From the NCBI GenBank assembly GCA_004154925.1, contig QJNS01000071.1:62001-126000 (forward strand): a DNA stretch of 64,000 nt, given 5' to 3'. The DNA is from Monosporascus cannonballus. Taxonomy: Eukaryota > Ascomycota > Sordariomycetes > Xylariales. Below the pieces are notes generated by a model that did not search any database, was not told the DNA's origin, and saw nothing but the letters and a program-made list of their open reading frames with translations. This document shows positions 1 through 12,317 of this stretch, piece after piece (position 1 is the first letter of the stretch; each line of letters opens with the position of its first letter). The position numbers were made by a program, and so were the translations under genes.

Positions 1-227
1 TGAAAAAAACCGACTTGCGAAAAAGAAAAAAAATTTATTTTATTATAAAATATATTCAAACAAACTAAGGGAATAAAAATTAAATTTTAAACATATCGGT
101 CTATATAAAATCGTCAAAAAAAATCTTCTACAATAATTTCTAATTAGAACCTATATTAAAAATTAAACTGTATCCAGTTTTATTTTTTTTAGTTTAATTA
201 ACAGTAAATATTTTTAAATAATATAGA
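1..227. other. AT-rich flank of the retrotransposon
   Basis: No gene is visible. The stretch is AT-rich, but unlike the adjacent retrotransposon it still contains CpA and TpG dinucleotides, so it looks like a different, less RIP-mutated sequence. Its last five bases (223-227, ATAGA) are one copy of the target-site duplication of the element that starts at 228. Confidence 0.5.
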
Positions 228-377
228 TATTACGGCGCTGTACGTCTCTTGGGTTTCTGGAAGATATTCTATTATTGTACGAGGAAAAAAGAAAAAAGTT
301 ATCTAATAAGCGTATAGCGCTTATATATATATAGCGAAACGGCGGCTTAATTAAGCCGTATTACTAATGCCGTAATA
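228..377 (-). repeat. 3' LTR of the Ty3/gypsy element
   Basis: A 150-bp direct repeat of 7491-7640. By eye the two copies differ at about 17 positions, all but one of them transitions, which fits RIP acting independently on both LTRs. The purine tract next to it marks it as the 3' LTR of a minus-strand element. Confidence 0.93.
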
Positions 378-381
378 ATAA

Positions 382-393
382 CCTTCTTTTCTT
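382..393 (-). other. Polypurine tract (plus-strand primer)
   Basis: On the minus strand the sequence AAGAAAAGAAGG lies four bases before the 3' LTR. This is the expected place and composition for the primer of second-strand DNA synthesis in an LTR retrotransposon, and it is one of the few runs in the element that RIP left readable. Confidence 0.7.
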
Positions 394-2879
394 AAGGTAG
401 TTATCCTTAATTGTATAAAAAAAAATAAAAAATTTAAATATTTTTTCCGGATTCGAACCTTAATTAATTAATAACGTATTAGGTATCGCAAAACGTCGTA
501 ACGTTAATATGGCATACGCGCGATATAACCGAAATGGAACCGCGTTAATGGCCGGATGGCGGGGTGCCGTATAAAAAATATATAACGCTAATTCTAATAT
601 AGAAATAATAATGTCGTTATACGGGATGTTATTAGCCTAATTGGATTTTGCCGTATATCTGCCTTTATTACTTTTGCGATATAAATATTATTATTTTTTT
701 AACTTTTATTCCTTATTTTTCCGTTATTTTTATAATACCTTTTTGTTTTCCGTTTTATAATTTTTTTTCGTTATCGTAACGATATTTTCCCGGCCTTATA
801 TTACTTATGTAACGCTTATTTACGCAAAACGGTTATGCATAATTTGTTTTAAATATATTTTTTTAATTATAATCCCGATATAAAAAAATACCCTTTTTCC
901 GTTACCGTTTCGCGTCGGCTGCGACGATAAAATATATACTTTATATTAAGCGCCGAAAAATATATTAATTAGTAAATTATATACGTCGTAATATTAATAT
1001 TACGTTTACGGGGTATTATTATTATATTAACTTTTTAACGTATAACCGGCGGAAAGCGTTTAAGATAATTCCTTAAATTTAAATATTTTTTTATTAGGTG
1101 GATTTCTATTTCGAAGTTAACTATAACGATAACGACGGGACGATTTTCGACGACGACGGCAACAAGACGTATACGTACCTTAACGGTTTTCGTTAGGAAT
1201 TTTACCGGGCGGTATTTTAATTTTATACCGTTTTCGAAGAGGCCGAAAAAATTTACCGTATAACGTTCGGTATAACGGACGTAAAGAAAAAGGTTAATAT
1301 TATCCCCTAATTATAATTACGCTTTTAATATTATATGCAAAAAAGCAAAATTAATTATTTCGCGTAAATTGCCGCCCGGCAAATTTTAATATAAATTTAT
1401 AATTCCAGTTCCGTAAATAATGCCATAAATATACCGAAACGTATATTCCGTAATAACGCGATATTAATTTTACGATAATAAGGTAATGCTTAAATCGCCG
1501 CCGAAAAGAAAATAATCAAATATTATTTAATTATTAATAACGAAAAATATTAATTATAAATATTAATTAAATGCGCTTTTTGTAATAAAATATATATTAT
1601 TATTTTTATAATTTTAGGTTCCGGCTAAATAAACGTTAATATCGCGACGTTCTTTTTACGTTTTAATAATTTTAATTATTATATTATTATTATAACGTTA
1701 TATTCCTTTTTAAGGTTAAATTATTTTATATTACATAATTATTATAATAACGTATTATTATTTGGCTACCGGTTTTTTATAATTCGGTTATTTATGGTAT
1801 TAAAAAATTAATATTTAATTTTGTTAATTTTAATATAATATAAGTTTTATCGTAATATTACCGCGGTATTAGCTTAATAAAATATTTTTTACGTACGTTT
1901 TACGTTATCTCCCGTTATTATTTTAATAATATCCGGTATTAATTAAGTAACTTAAGTTTATTGGGATAATTTTTATAAAATTTAATTATATTAAAATCGT
2001 ATTCCTTAAAATTTATAACCGGTTTCCAGATAAGGCGGTATAATTACAGCCATTTAACCTTATATTAAAATCTATATTTAATATTTTTAAAACTTAAGAT
2101 TTTTTCAAAATATTATTTAATATTTTTTATATTATCTGTATTTATAACGATAACGTTTTTGGCCCGAATATCTTATTTCCCGTTTATTATTTTTTATTTT
2201 AAAAAAATTTAATTTATAACATTAAAGTAAAAGAATATAAAAAATTAAAAATAACTTATATTATATTAGCAGTTTTACAGTTATAACGCAAAAATATACC
2301 TTAATAATAACGAAAAGGCTTATTTACTTATTATTAAGTTTATTATTAAGCCGTTTTAATTTTATATAATATATATTAATTTAAACCTATTTTTCCTTTA
2401 CGAACGTACCGGCGTCGTTACGGTATCGGTTAATTTATTTTATATATTAATTTTACGTTTTCGCTATTAATATTTTAATTTTTTTAGGATTTATTTTAAT
2501 TTATCCGCATAATTTATTACTTTAATATACTTTTTTATTATATAAATAGTTTGGGAATTATAAAAATTTATTACGGTTTCGTATTTGTAATAAAGTAAAA
2601 GCCATAATTAGCAAAAAACGGCAAAACGCCAATAATTTCGGATACGTAATTATTATTAATAAATTTGGTCTAAAAAAACTAATTTATCTACTTATTTTAA
2701 TAAAACGAATAATAATTTTGTAAATATTATTTTATTATTATATTAACGATTTCCGTTTAATTATTAATTTAAATGTAATAAATTATTAAAATATAAAACA
2801 TAACGTTTAAATATTAATTTAATTTTTTTAAAAAGTTAAAACAAATTATATGTCATAATTTAATATAATTATGGCCGAA

Positions 2880-3200
2880 ATGCTATATAAATAATATATA
2901 TTGGAAAAAAAACGTTAATCAAAGTATTTACGGATATATCCGTAACAGCAATAAAATGGCATATTTTTATAAATTTATTAATTATTACAAAAACGTATTT
3001 ATAAATATGCCCGAATTTCTTGTAAAAAGAAAAAAGATTAAGGTAATTTACGGAAATATCGTTCCATAAACGGAATAAAACGGGTAAAAAGTTAAAAAAG
3101 CCCGTTAGCGAAATTTTAGACGCCTTAATACGGCGGCAAAGGTAACAGCCTTATATAAATATAACCACATCCCGTAATAAACGTAATTAATAATAATTCC
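2880..3200 (-). pseudogene. Integrase remnant of the gypsy element
   Basis: Minus-strand translation shows two broken pieces of a retroviral-type integrase. Around 3130-3190 is a stretch resembling the end of the HHCC zinc-binding domain (YYxxGMWxxxYK). Around 2930-3010 the segment VFVIINKFIKICHFIAVTD corresponds to the family core motif usually read as V(L/V)VVDRLTKMAHF, with the Asp changed to Asn by a G-to-A transition. Stops and frame changes separate the pieces. The order after RT identifies a Ty3/gypsy rather than Ty1/copia arrangement. Confidence 0.7.
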
Positions 3201-4299
3201 GTCATAATAAATTATACATTTTAAAATACTTTAATTAATCTGTAAACGTAATATTATAATCATAACATAATATTTATAATTTTAAGACTTTATTACCTAA
3301 TATAAATAACTTATTTTTAATATAAATACGTTTTTATACCGTTTTATAATCGGTTTTCGTAATTTTAAGCGCTTTACGGATATTTAGTTTAAACCGTTTA
3401 CAAATTAAGTTTGCGAATATTACCAAAATATTGCTAGTTAATATAAACAATTTATAAATATTATTAATTAATATATTTATCGGCTAACTGGCATTTATAA
3501 AGTATGCCTTAAAAAAATTTTATTATTCGGGTAAAAATATTGTTCGATATCGGTATGCCATTTTATTATTAATCGTATCATAACGGTCCGCAGGTTAAGC
3601 GCCGAATTAACGTAATAATATATTTAGGACCGTAACTTTTTTTTCCTAATTTATAAATTATTTAAAACTAGAAATCGTTAAAAAATTCGGATTAACGAAT
3701 TTGGCGTTAATTTAAAAACTTTATAATAACGAAATGTTATAAATTTTTATAATTAGTAATAACCTATACGGGTTTTTCGGCCTTTTATAATTCCGGGCGT
3801 TATTTTTCGAAAACTTTAATAATAATTAATAATTTTTTATCGTAAATTTTATAATTATATTTTATTAAGCTATATTTTGTTAAAAAAAGTAATAAACCGT
3901 AAAACGTTTAATATGTTATATTACGAAAATATTTTCCTTAATACTTAATCGGAAATATCGGTTTTTAAAATTATCCTACGTTAAAGATTATAATATAATA
4001 AAACCGGTACCGTAAAAAAGGCGTTTTTAAGGTGTTAAAAAACTGCCATGGTATTTTTTATTAAAAAGTTTATCCATTTTACTTTATTTATTAAAATAAT
4101 TAAAGGTTTCGTAATTAATAAAAAACTTTTTATAAATTGCCGATAAAAATTTACAAAACTAAGAAAACGTTATAATTTTTATAATATTCCGAGAATTTTT
4201 TATTATTAAATAACTTTAATTTTTTCGGGGTCCATAATAATATTATTAATAAAGATTATTAGGTTTAAATAACGTATTTTCGTTACGTTAAATTTATAT

Positions 4300-4955
4300 T
4301 TCCGGATATTAATTATTAATTCCGTTTTTATAAGGTAATAAATTATTTCGTATATATAGTTTTTATGCTTTTTTTTATTTTTGTTATAAATTAAGATATT
4401 ATTAAAGTAAATTATAACGTATTTATTTAAAAAGTCGAATAATATATAATTAATATAATATTAAAACGAATTTAAGGCGCCTATTATATTAAAATTTATA
4501 ATAAAATATTCGAATAACTCGAATCGGGTTATAAAGGTTATTTTTTATTCGTTTTTAAAAATAATACGTAAACGATTAAAAGCAGTAATAATATTAAATT
4601 GCGTAATTACCCGCGCTGAATAAAAGGCGTCTAAGGTTTCCTGGATTAAAAAAATAAAATAACAGTTTTTTACCGTAACGTTATTAAGGCCGTAATAATT
4701 AATACAAATACGTACCTTATTTCCCGGTTTTTTTGCAAACAAAATAAGAGTTATTATTAAAAAATTATTAAAATAAATAAAGCCCTTTTTTAAGTAATTA
4801 TCGATATATTTCTGTACTGCTAGTAATTTGTAAAGGAATATAACCTTTATGCGGTTATATAATAACGTTTGGCCTAAAAGCAGCTTAATCTTATGGTCGA
4901 AAAGTCGGTACGGTAATAAGGAGTCGGCCTTACGAAAAATAAACACCTTTGCCAA
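4300..4955 (-). pseudogene. Reverse transcriptase remnant of the gypsy element
   Basis: The longest open piece (4545-4955, 136 codons) reads like the fingers and palm of a Ty3/gypsy reverse transcriptase: it has the YDHKI, KYIDxxLxKGFI, LFxKKPGxKxRxCxxYxxLN and ITQFNIxxAFNRxRI blocks. The same frame continues downstream through stops to the active-site motif at 4398-4409, where the expected YLDD is read YFNN: one C-to-T and two G-to-A changes have turned both catalytic aspartates into asparagine. The protein cannot be active. All differences from the family motif are the kind RIP makes. Confidence 0.88.
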
Positions 4956-7490
4956 ATTATAGTACTTAGGTAGTAACTTTTTTAAAATCTCGGTTATTAT
5001 TGCCGGTAGTTTGCCGTCGAAATATTTTTATATATTTTTTTCGATTATACGGCATAACTAGGGCGTTTTAACTATTTAATTGTAAAAAGCTTATAATTTA
5101 AAGAAAATAATATCCGGATTAATATTATTATTTTAAATAAAAATATTACATAAAACCGTAATAAACGTTAATAACGTTATTTCGTTTATGGATAATAATT
5201 AAAAAAGTAAGGCAATAATTTCGCATAATATATTTATAAAAGCGAAAAATCTGGCTAAAGGTATGGAATTTATTATTATGTTTTTTATACGGCAGAACAT
5301 TAAGAAATTAATAACGTAAAATAATTATACCGTTATAAGTACGATATTAAGGTAAAGTAAAAAGATTAAAAGGGTAAAGGGTGGTTCGGCCGAAAACGGG
5401 GAAGTTGGAAATTCTAATATTATTTCGTTATTTATACGTATTATCCCCGTTATTTAATCGATCGACGGGTTATGCTTTCGAAATTAAGGTAATCCGAAAA
5501 TAACGTTAAAACTATTTAAAGGCTATCGGTAAAAAATAAAGTTTTTCGTAACGGAACTTATATAGAATCGTACCGTATAAACCGTTATAATTAAACCGGC
5601 TATAATTTAATTTATTAATTTAAATTAACGGAATTAAAAAATTAAATAATAAGAAATATTATTTTGGCACACGAAATTATTATTAATAAATTTTATAAGC
5701 GAATATCCGTAATTTATTATAAATCGTACCGGTAATATTACGCTGTCGTTAAATTATAAGTAAAACGAAACGGAAAAAAATATATTAGGATTTATAAAAC
5801 GTATATATAGGTTTAATTTATTATTATTTTAATAACTTAATAAACGTTTTTAATCGTAACTTATTTTAAAAATTAAACGTTTTTTTATTACGTTATATTA
5901 ATATTTAATTACGGCGTTATAAGCGTTATGTTAATTATTATAAATTACGGATACCAATTAGGATATATAAAAAAGTAATATCCTTTTTTTCCGTAATATA
6001 TATAAAGGTTTAACTTACGCCAGTATTATTTTTCCTTTTCGGTTAAAGAGGGGCGGGGCCCGGTAATTTTAATTATTACTGTATTTAATTGCATAAATTC
6101 GGGCCCGGAAGGTGCCGAGGCGTTCGGCGAGCGTTATGGTATCGCTTTATTGGCGGTTTAACTTTTGGCCATACGTTTGCGAAAAATCCGATTTGCTATA
6201 TTATTAAAAAAGTTTTTAAAAAGTTATATTTACCTTTAATTATTTTCGGGGGTAAAATATTATATTTACGGAATAAAACTTTTTTAAAATATTCCGTTAA
6301 CTTTTTGTTATAATATAATAACGTATAAAGCTGGCGGTTACCGGCTTTAATCGGCTAGGCGTATAAAGCTGCCGATAAAGTCGGCGAATATTATTAAGCC
6401 TTATTTTAGGGCTTAAAAATTTTTATAGGCCTGGGTTAATATATTAATAGTAATATAAATTTAGTTTAAAAATAAAAATATATTATTTATATCCCGTTAT
6501 TTTTACGGCCATATTTAGGGATTCGTAAGTTATATTACCATATTATCGGTTTTATTGCGTATATGTAAATAAATATTATTTTAAAACCGTTAAATTATAT
6601 ATATAATATGGTTTACGGCCGAAAAGTAAGTATTTCGATTAATCGTAAATTTTAAACGTATTAAGAAATACCAATTAATATATTTTTTTTCTGGCGGATT
6701 ATCGGATTTTTAACGTCGTTTTTAAATATAGATGGTTTAAAACCGCGGAAGCGGTAATTATTCGTTATCCCGAAAAAGGTATATTATAAGTCCGTTAAGG
6801 GTTAAATAATGCCGGGTTATAAGATTATTTTAAATAAAGTGTTAATAAATGGCGGTAATATGCCCTTTATAGCCGTAATTTGTTATAATAACCGTTTTGC
6901 GGTAGTTAGGCGTTTCCGTAAGTAAAAATTTTTAAAGATAAATTATTTCGTTTATCGTAACGATTATTTTATAATTACGAAACGTTTTCGAAATTAGTTT
7001 CGTTCGGCCATGGCTTAGTTCGTAGTAATTAAGCGGTTATAAAACTGGCGGTTTTTATATAATTATTATTTTATGTTCGTAAGTTGGTTTTTAATTTAAA
7101 TATTTTCGTATTTTAGGTATTAATAAATTTTCTTAAAATTTGCGAAAATATTCCCAAATACTTTTTAGGGGTATTCGTATTATTTAAAAAGGCGCTTTAA
7201 CGGCGTAAAATCGTAAGTAAATTGTATTATAGCGGTAATTAAGTAAAAGAATTCCTAAAAGAATAATTTGGAGTTCGTAAGTCAAAAAAGTAATATTACG
7301 TTATTATTTTGTTTATATTTAAAGGCAAATATGTTAATGCCCGTATTACCCTTTTTAAAAGTTGGGAGATTTAAGGATGTTATGGCGAGGTGGCGACGTA
7401 ATAACGGCGGACCTGGGGTACGGTGTAAGCGGTATTATAGCGAGGTTATATAGGCTGTTATAAAGTTTGTTTTTTAAAGGTATAACAAAC

Positions 7491-7640
7491 TGTTACGGCG
7501 CTATACGTCTTTTGGGTTTTTGGAAAATATTCTATTGTTGCACGAGGAAAAAAGAAGAAAGCTATTTAGTAAGCGCGTAGTGCTTATATATATATAGCGA
7601 AACGGCGGCTTAAATAAGCCGTATTGCTAGTGCCGTAATA
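7491..7640 (-). repeat. 5' LTR of the Ty3/gypsy element
   Basis: Direct repeat partner of 228-377. It keeps the unmutated first bases TGTTACGGC on the plus strand and is followed by the second copy of the target duplication ATAGA (7641-7645). It is the 5' LTR for the minus-strand coding sense. Confidence 0.93.
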
Positions 7641-7645
7641 ATAGA

Positions 7646-8800
7646 GAATAAAATAACATAAAAGCAAAAGTTAAAAATACGTATGAAATAAAAATTCTTC
7701 GATATAAAAAAGGAAAACGGGCTTACTTAGTACTTAATTAAATGGAAAAAATATCTAAACTTCGAAAATATCTAAAATTCCGCAAAAACTTTATAAACAC
7801 TTAATGTTTACTAAAAGATTTTACAAATAATATCGGAATCGCCAAAAATAATAACATTATAATTTATAACATTAACTAAAACAGAAAAAAACTAATTAAG
7901 AAAATCAGGAAAAAATTAATACAATTGCAAAAACTTTTCACAAACATTTGCTTTTTCTTATTTTTGCTTTTTCAATTGTTTTAAAATTATAACTTTCGTT
8001 ATACTATTTTTATAGCTTTGAAACGAAAAAAAAGCTTTTTATTTACAAAAACAAATTAAACGCGTAATAACTTTATTTATTTTCTATAAATAACGTTTTT
8101 AAAATTCGAAAAAACTTTTTTTCTTAAACGATTTTTTTCTAGTTGTTAATTTTCGGCATGGATATTCTTTAACGAAAAAAATAACGCCTACGAATAACCA
8201 CGTTTTATACAAATCTTATATTTAAAACGTCCTTTATTACTTTATATTTTTAATCTTTAAAAAATGGAAACTATTCAGCATAACTTCAAAATTAAATTCG
8301 TCAAAAAAGAAACGCAGCTTTTTACGGCGAACAATACAAGACGAAATTTGGTAATGAATTTTAATAATACGATTTAATATTTTAAAAAGCGTATATATTT
8401 GAGAAAAAAATAATCTTAAAAACAAAATTCTAGAAAAAAGAGATCGTATTACGACTTAACGAGTTAAGGTCTTGGAAACAGTCCGGCTAAGAAATTAAAC
8501 TCCGTCCGAGATTAAATTACGTAATACGTATTTAACTGGAAAAACTAAACATTATTAAATAATCCTTTAATTAACCGCGATTAAACAGTCGTCTAATTAA
8601 ATATTATTAAATGGAAAAAAGGGCAAAAATAATATATAAATATGTTTATTATTTTTTATATTTAGATAGTACTAGCTTGTAATAATAATTCGTTACCCAA
8701 GATATTCTTGGTATTACGAACCGTAATTAAAGTTATTTTATTACTTAGATTCCTACGATACTCCTGCCAACATAAACCATAAACCCGTACGACTAAGGTT
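7646..8800. other. AT-rich non-coding flank
   Basis: AT-rich sequence without a credible reading frame. It contains many CpA dinucleotides, in contrast to the retrotransposon, so it was either not subject to the same RIP or was AT-rich by another route. Composition rises to balanced GC at about 8.75-8.85 kb, which is the edge of the AT compartment. Confidence 0.5.
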
Positions 8801-9429
8801 TAGTAGTTGGTTAAACCCCCTAGCCGCCACAGTATTGGTCTAATTGCACTTAAACCGCAGGCCAGGCTGTTGAACTCCAAAAAGTAGGCGCTCGAACCGT
8901 TGCTCTTTCGAGCTTATTTAGCTATTTATGGTTGCATTCCGACACATGCCCATGTCCCAAATTCGCGTCCTAAGGGACGGAAGACTACCGCGTTGCCGCG
9001 GCAAGCACAATATGCCTTCGTTTTAAAAGCGTTGATTAACCGTATGTCGATTGTACGTCGACTATACATGCCAGCCTTTTGGCGCATGACGGCTGGCTCG
9101 GCCTGCAGGCGCAGACCTCGTAAGCCGTTATAGGCCCCAGGCCGGGGTACTTCGTCCCCGGCCAGTTAAGTTAACGATAAGGTCGACGGTCCAGACCTTC
9201 CAAGGCTCCCAAGGCTTCCAGGGCTCCAGGGCATTACCAAGTCTCGCACGGATCATACAAATTAGGAAGGATCTTGGAGACATATTGATACGTACGACCG
9301 CATCGTGCGCTTACCTTTACTTTCCTGTTTCGGCGAGCCAAGATCCAACCAAATACCGAAGTCGATTCCAAGGGAGGGGGATTTTTCGACACCATAACCC
9401 TCGTCTATTCCGTTCGCAAGGTCACTACA
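8800..9429. other. Gene-free stretch after the compartment edge
   Basis: GC-balanced sequence with no convincing gene. It contains a strong hairpin at 9140-9163 (GGCCGGGG, short loop, CCCCGGCC) of unknown role. The short open frames here lack coding character. Confidence 0.35.
9140..9163. repeat. Perfect GC-rich inverted repeat (hairpin)
   Basis: GGCCGGGG at 9140-9147 is followed after an 8-base loop by its exact reverse complement CCCCGGCC at 9156-9163. I see no gene end next to it, so calling it a terminator is not justified. Confidence 0.4.
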
Positions 9430-10303
9430 TTAAAAGGAGGGCATAGTCCGAAAAGTTCGGTTGGAGTTGGTCAACTTGGTCTCCTAGTAAGTGCAAGTCT
9501 CCCAGTCGTCGATTCCCATCTGGCCCTACTCGTGATTCTCCCAGACGAGACCAAACCTAACGTTTAGACCATCAATGAACTGGCCTTCGCCTTTGTCCCC
9601 AGGACCTCTCGTCGTGCTGGATCTTAAAGGCGATCTGCGTCTGGTCGAAGCCCCGCCCCTCACAGCCGTCGAAGTACCGCGTCCATGCCAGCTCAGAAGC
9701 TTTGTCCTTCACTTCGAAGTAGTCGAGGTAGCTACCGTCGCCTCCAATCGCATATCCTGCTTACCGTCATTCTGTACAGTGTTCAGGTCTTGTACCCAAG
9801 CTTCCTGATCCGTCCAATCTACTCCACGGGATGAGGGTCTAAAATCCATGACCAATGTTTGAAAACTTACCGCAACAGCGGTTCACAGGCTGCTGACTTC
9901 GGGTTGAACGGTGGGGTGATAATTCTAGAGGTGGATGTAGCGGAAGTCGGCCTTTGCCGAGTGCTCATAGAACTGCGCACAGTTGGTCAGGTTCAGCCGG
10001 CTGCTGTGCGTGACGTCGGAGATGGCGACGCGCCACCTGTAGATCCACGAGAGAAACTCCGCGTTCATGTCGCAGATGGCGCTCCCGTCGGTCCGGCCGT
10101 GCCCCTGGGCGCCGAAGAACATATCGGGCTGTCTGAACTCGAGATACTCCTACCGAATGTCGACGCCGATGCTGCTCCCCCCGCGCGCATTGGCCGGGCG
10201 TTTCCAGCTCGATTATGCTGGGTTTCGGCACCTGCGGCTGCGCCTGAGCGAACGTCCCCATGAGGGCGACAGCAAGTCCCGCGAGAGAGGTGGCGGCTTT
10301 CAT
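9430..10303 (-). pseudogene. Decayed gene for a small secreted protein
   Basis: Starts at ATG 10303 with a clear signal peptide: MKAATSLAGLAVALMG followed by TFAQAQ, a likely signal-peptidase site. After about 38 codons the good reading continues in another frame (to 9925, with the segments MFFGAQGHGRTDG and FLSWIYRWRVAISDV), and then in others down to 9430 (segments YLDYFEVKDKASELAWTRY and DGLNVRFGLVWENHE). At least two frame changes and several in-frame TAG/TGA codons interrupt it; most TAGs look like CAG after a C-to-T change. A GTAAGT donor near 9868 may be a remnant intron. I do not recognise the family. It was probably a small extracellular protein, effector-like in size, but its role cannot be stated. 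An alternative is a multi-exon live gene, which the stops make unlikely. Confidence 0.5.
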
Positions 10304-12317
10304 CGCGACGTTAATTTCAAGTTCGAAACCCTCGAGTAGGTCGGCCCCCAAAAATATGAACGGAGAGGGAATAGACCCGTGTAGCAATACCATAGGCGGC
10401 CCCTTTGTGGGACGGATGATTTAAATTTCTGGTCTCCCAAACTTGCCCTGCGTTCCATTGCAGCTTCATGGGCTACACCCCTGTCGTGACACCTCCTACA
10501 TTATGGGCAGCTACTGCAATGCTGATCTGAACCTTTCCCAGCACTGCTTTAACCCAGGTTCTGAAGCCAACCGGAATGATGCTAACCTGCTGAGATTAGA
10601 AGGCGCTTCTGGAAGTTGGCCTGAAATAAATCTAGTCGACCCTTCCCCCTGAACTCGCATATCATACATCGCAGGTTACTCGTGCCGGCAGCGTCTAACC
10701 TAATTAGTCCCCTATACTCAAGTAGGGAGCAATATCATTGTTTAACCACTGTAATAAGACGTGTATACTAAGAACTGCACAGCTATGGAGTAAGGAACCA
10801 ATGACTTGTGAGGTAAGGCGCGGTATACAATTACGATCTGTATCAATAAGATGTCCCTGTCTCGTATATCTCGATAACTTCGTTTGTCTTGTGTAAGGAG
10901 GTTAACTACTGTCCTTGACGGAAGATTCCAGGTATTAATCCCTAGATAGAAAGACAGCCGCGGGGATGTCTATCAGAGCGGATCGGTAGAAAAGATTGCA
11001 TATACAGTGCGAGAAGTGATAATTTACCATCTTGATTAGGGCTATAGGGAAAGATGACTAAGATACTCTGTATATAGTGTGGGATCCCTGGAATAATTAA
11101 CGTTGTTGTTCTGGCTTCTTTGCTCGGCTGCAAGCATTGATAACCAGCTCTTTTTCTGCAACATATCAGTAGGAAATACTGGCATATGAATTACGGGTGC
11201 GGGTAGTTGATAGGTGCATTCCGGCTTTCCCCTTTGAGTCCGATGCCCGCCGCTGCAGGGCGTAGTTGACGATTGTACGTACTCGCAGCATATTGCCCCT
11301 CTAGGTCCTTGCGACGAACATGCAGTCCTAAGCGATATTAGTGACACCGTTACCCAGTCGTAGGGGTCGGTATTGGTTTCGCCATTTTACTCAATATCTT
11401 GCCAACCGACGGCGATTAAGAGTTTTAATATAGGAAGAAAAAAGTAACATAAGTTAGAGCCGTGGCTCCGCATTATGCGGCTACAATACTTTTTTCTTGG
11501 ACACCGCTGCCGGATGAACCTCGCTTTAGCAAGGCCACAAGATTTCTCTCGTGGATAAAATTGATGAGATCAAGAGGGCACGGTTTGCTGGCATCCTCAC
11601 GACGATGAAAGCTGAGCACCATAATTACAGCGCTGGCTCTGCCATGTCCGTCACACATAATCAAAATATCCATAGTCTAGGTGGACGAATGTAGACGGAA
11701 GTCTCCGCGCACCGCCTCTTCCAAGAAATGATCATTGTGGGCCACTCGCTGATATCTTAAGCTGCTACCCTACACCCGTCGGCCAACAAAGAATACGTTA
11801 GCCGTGTCTGACCAGACTCTGTACAACATTGAGATCTAGTGACCAGATTGTGTTTGAATCATATGGACTCATCGACAGGCCGAGGTCCCTGTATGCCTAT
11901 TTATGGAACGAGAGAAAGAACTAAAAACTGTTGCGTCCAAAGCTGATATTTTACCTAGCATAATAAGCAGCGGCCCAGCCAGAAACTCAGTCAGCATAAT
12001 GAGTGACGTTTAGTTGGAAGTACTGTTGGGCAACAAGAGCGCTCAGAACTAAGGCGTAATCATGCCCCTATCGTGACGATATCCATACCATATCGCTTAT
12101 AAACCCTCTCTAGACTCGATGCTCGCGTCACCTGCTTCATCATTGAGACCGACTTGATCCTCATCTCGAGGCCACGTTCGATGGAACTCAAGGAAAGGGA
12201 GTTGTCATTTAGAGGTAGAAGTTCACCTAGACCATAGTCGCTTACCATCGACTACGCGAGACAGAATGTTAGCGGAAACACATCATATGTGTAAGCGGTT
12301 GAGGACTCGACTCTATA
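10304..12317. other. Gene-free stretch
   Basis: Two kilobases with stop codons spread evenly in all frames, no recognisable protein segments, no repeats and no RNA gene that I can see. Confidence 0.4.

Larger units (their letters stand above)
228..7640 (-). mobile_element. RIP-degraded Ty3/gypsy LTR retrotransposon
   Basis: A complete but dead LTR element read on the minus strand. Two direct 150-bp LTRs (228-377 and 7491-7640) enclose about 7.1 kb; each LTR has the short inverted ends TGTTACGGC/GCCGTAACA (TG read as TA in RIP-mutated copies). A 5-bp target duplication ATAGA flanks it (223-227 and 7641-7645). On the minus strand a purine tract (382-393) lies just before the 3' LTR, which fixes the orientation. 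Reverse transcriptase and, further downstream, integrase remnants are in the Ty3/gypsy order (RT before IN). Every coding frame is broken by many stops. The element is extremely AT-rich; remaining C is mostly in CpG or CpC, while CpA and TpG are almost gone, as expected of RIP. Confidence 0.92.

Noticed and set aside
6089..6313. 74-codon plus-strand frame in the retrotransposon
   Set aside because: It lies antisense to the element, in RIP-mutated sequence, and has no motif; a chance frame.
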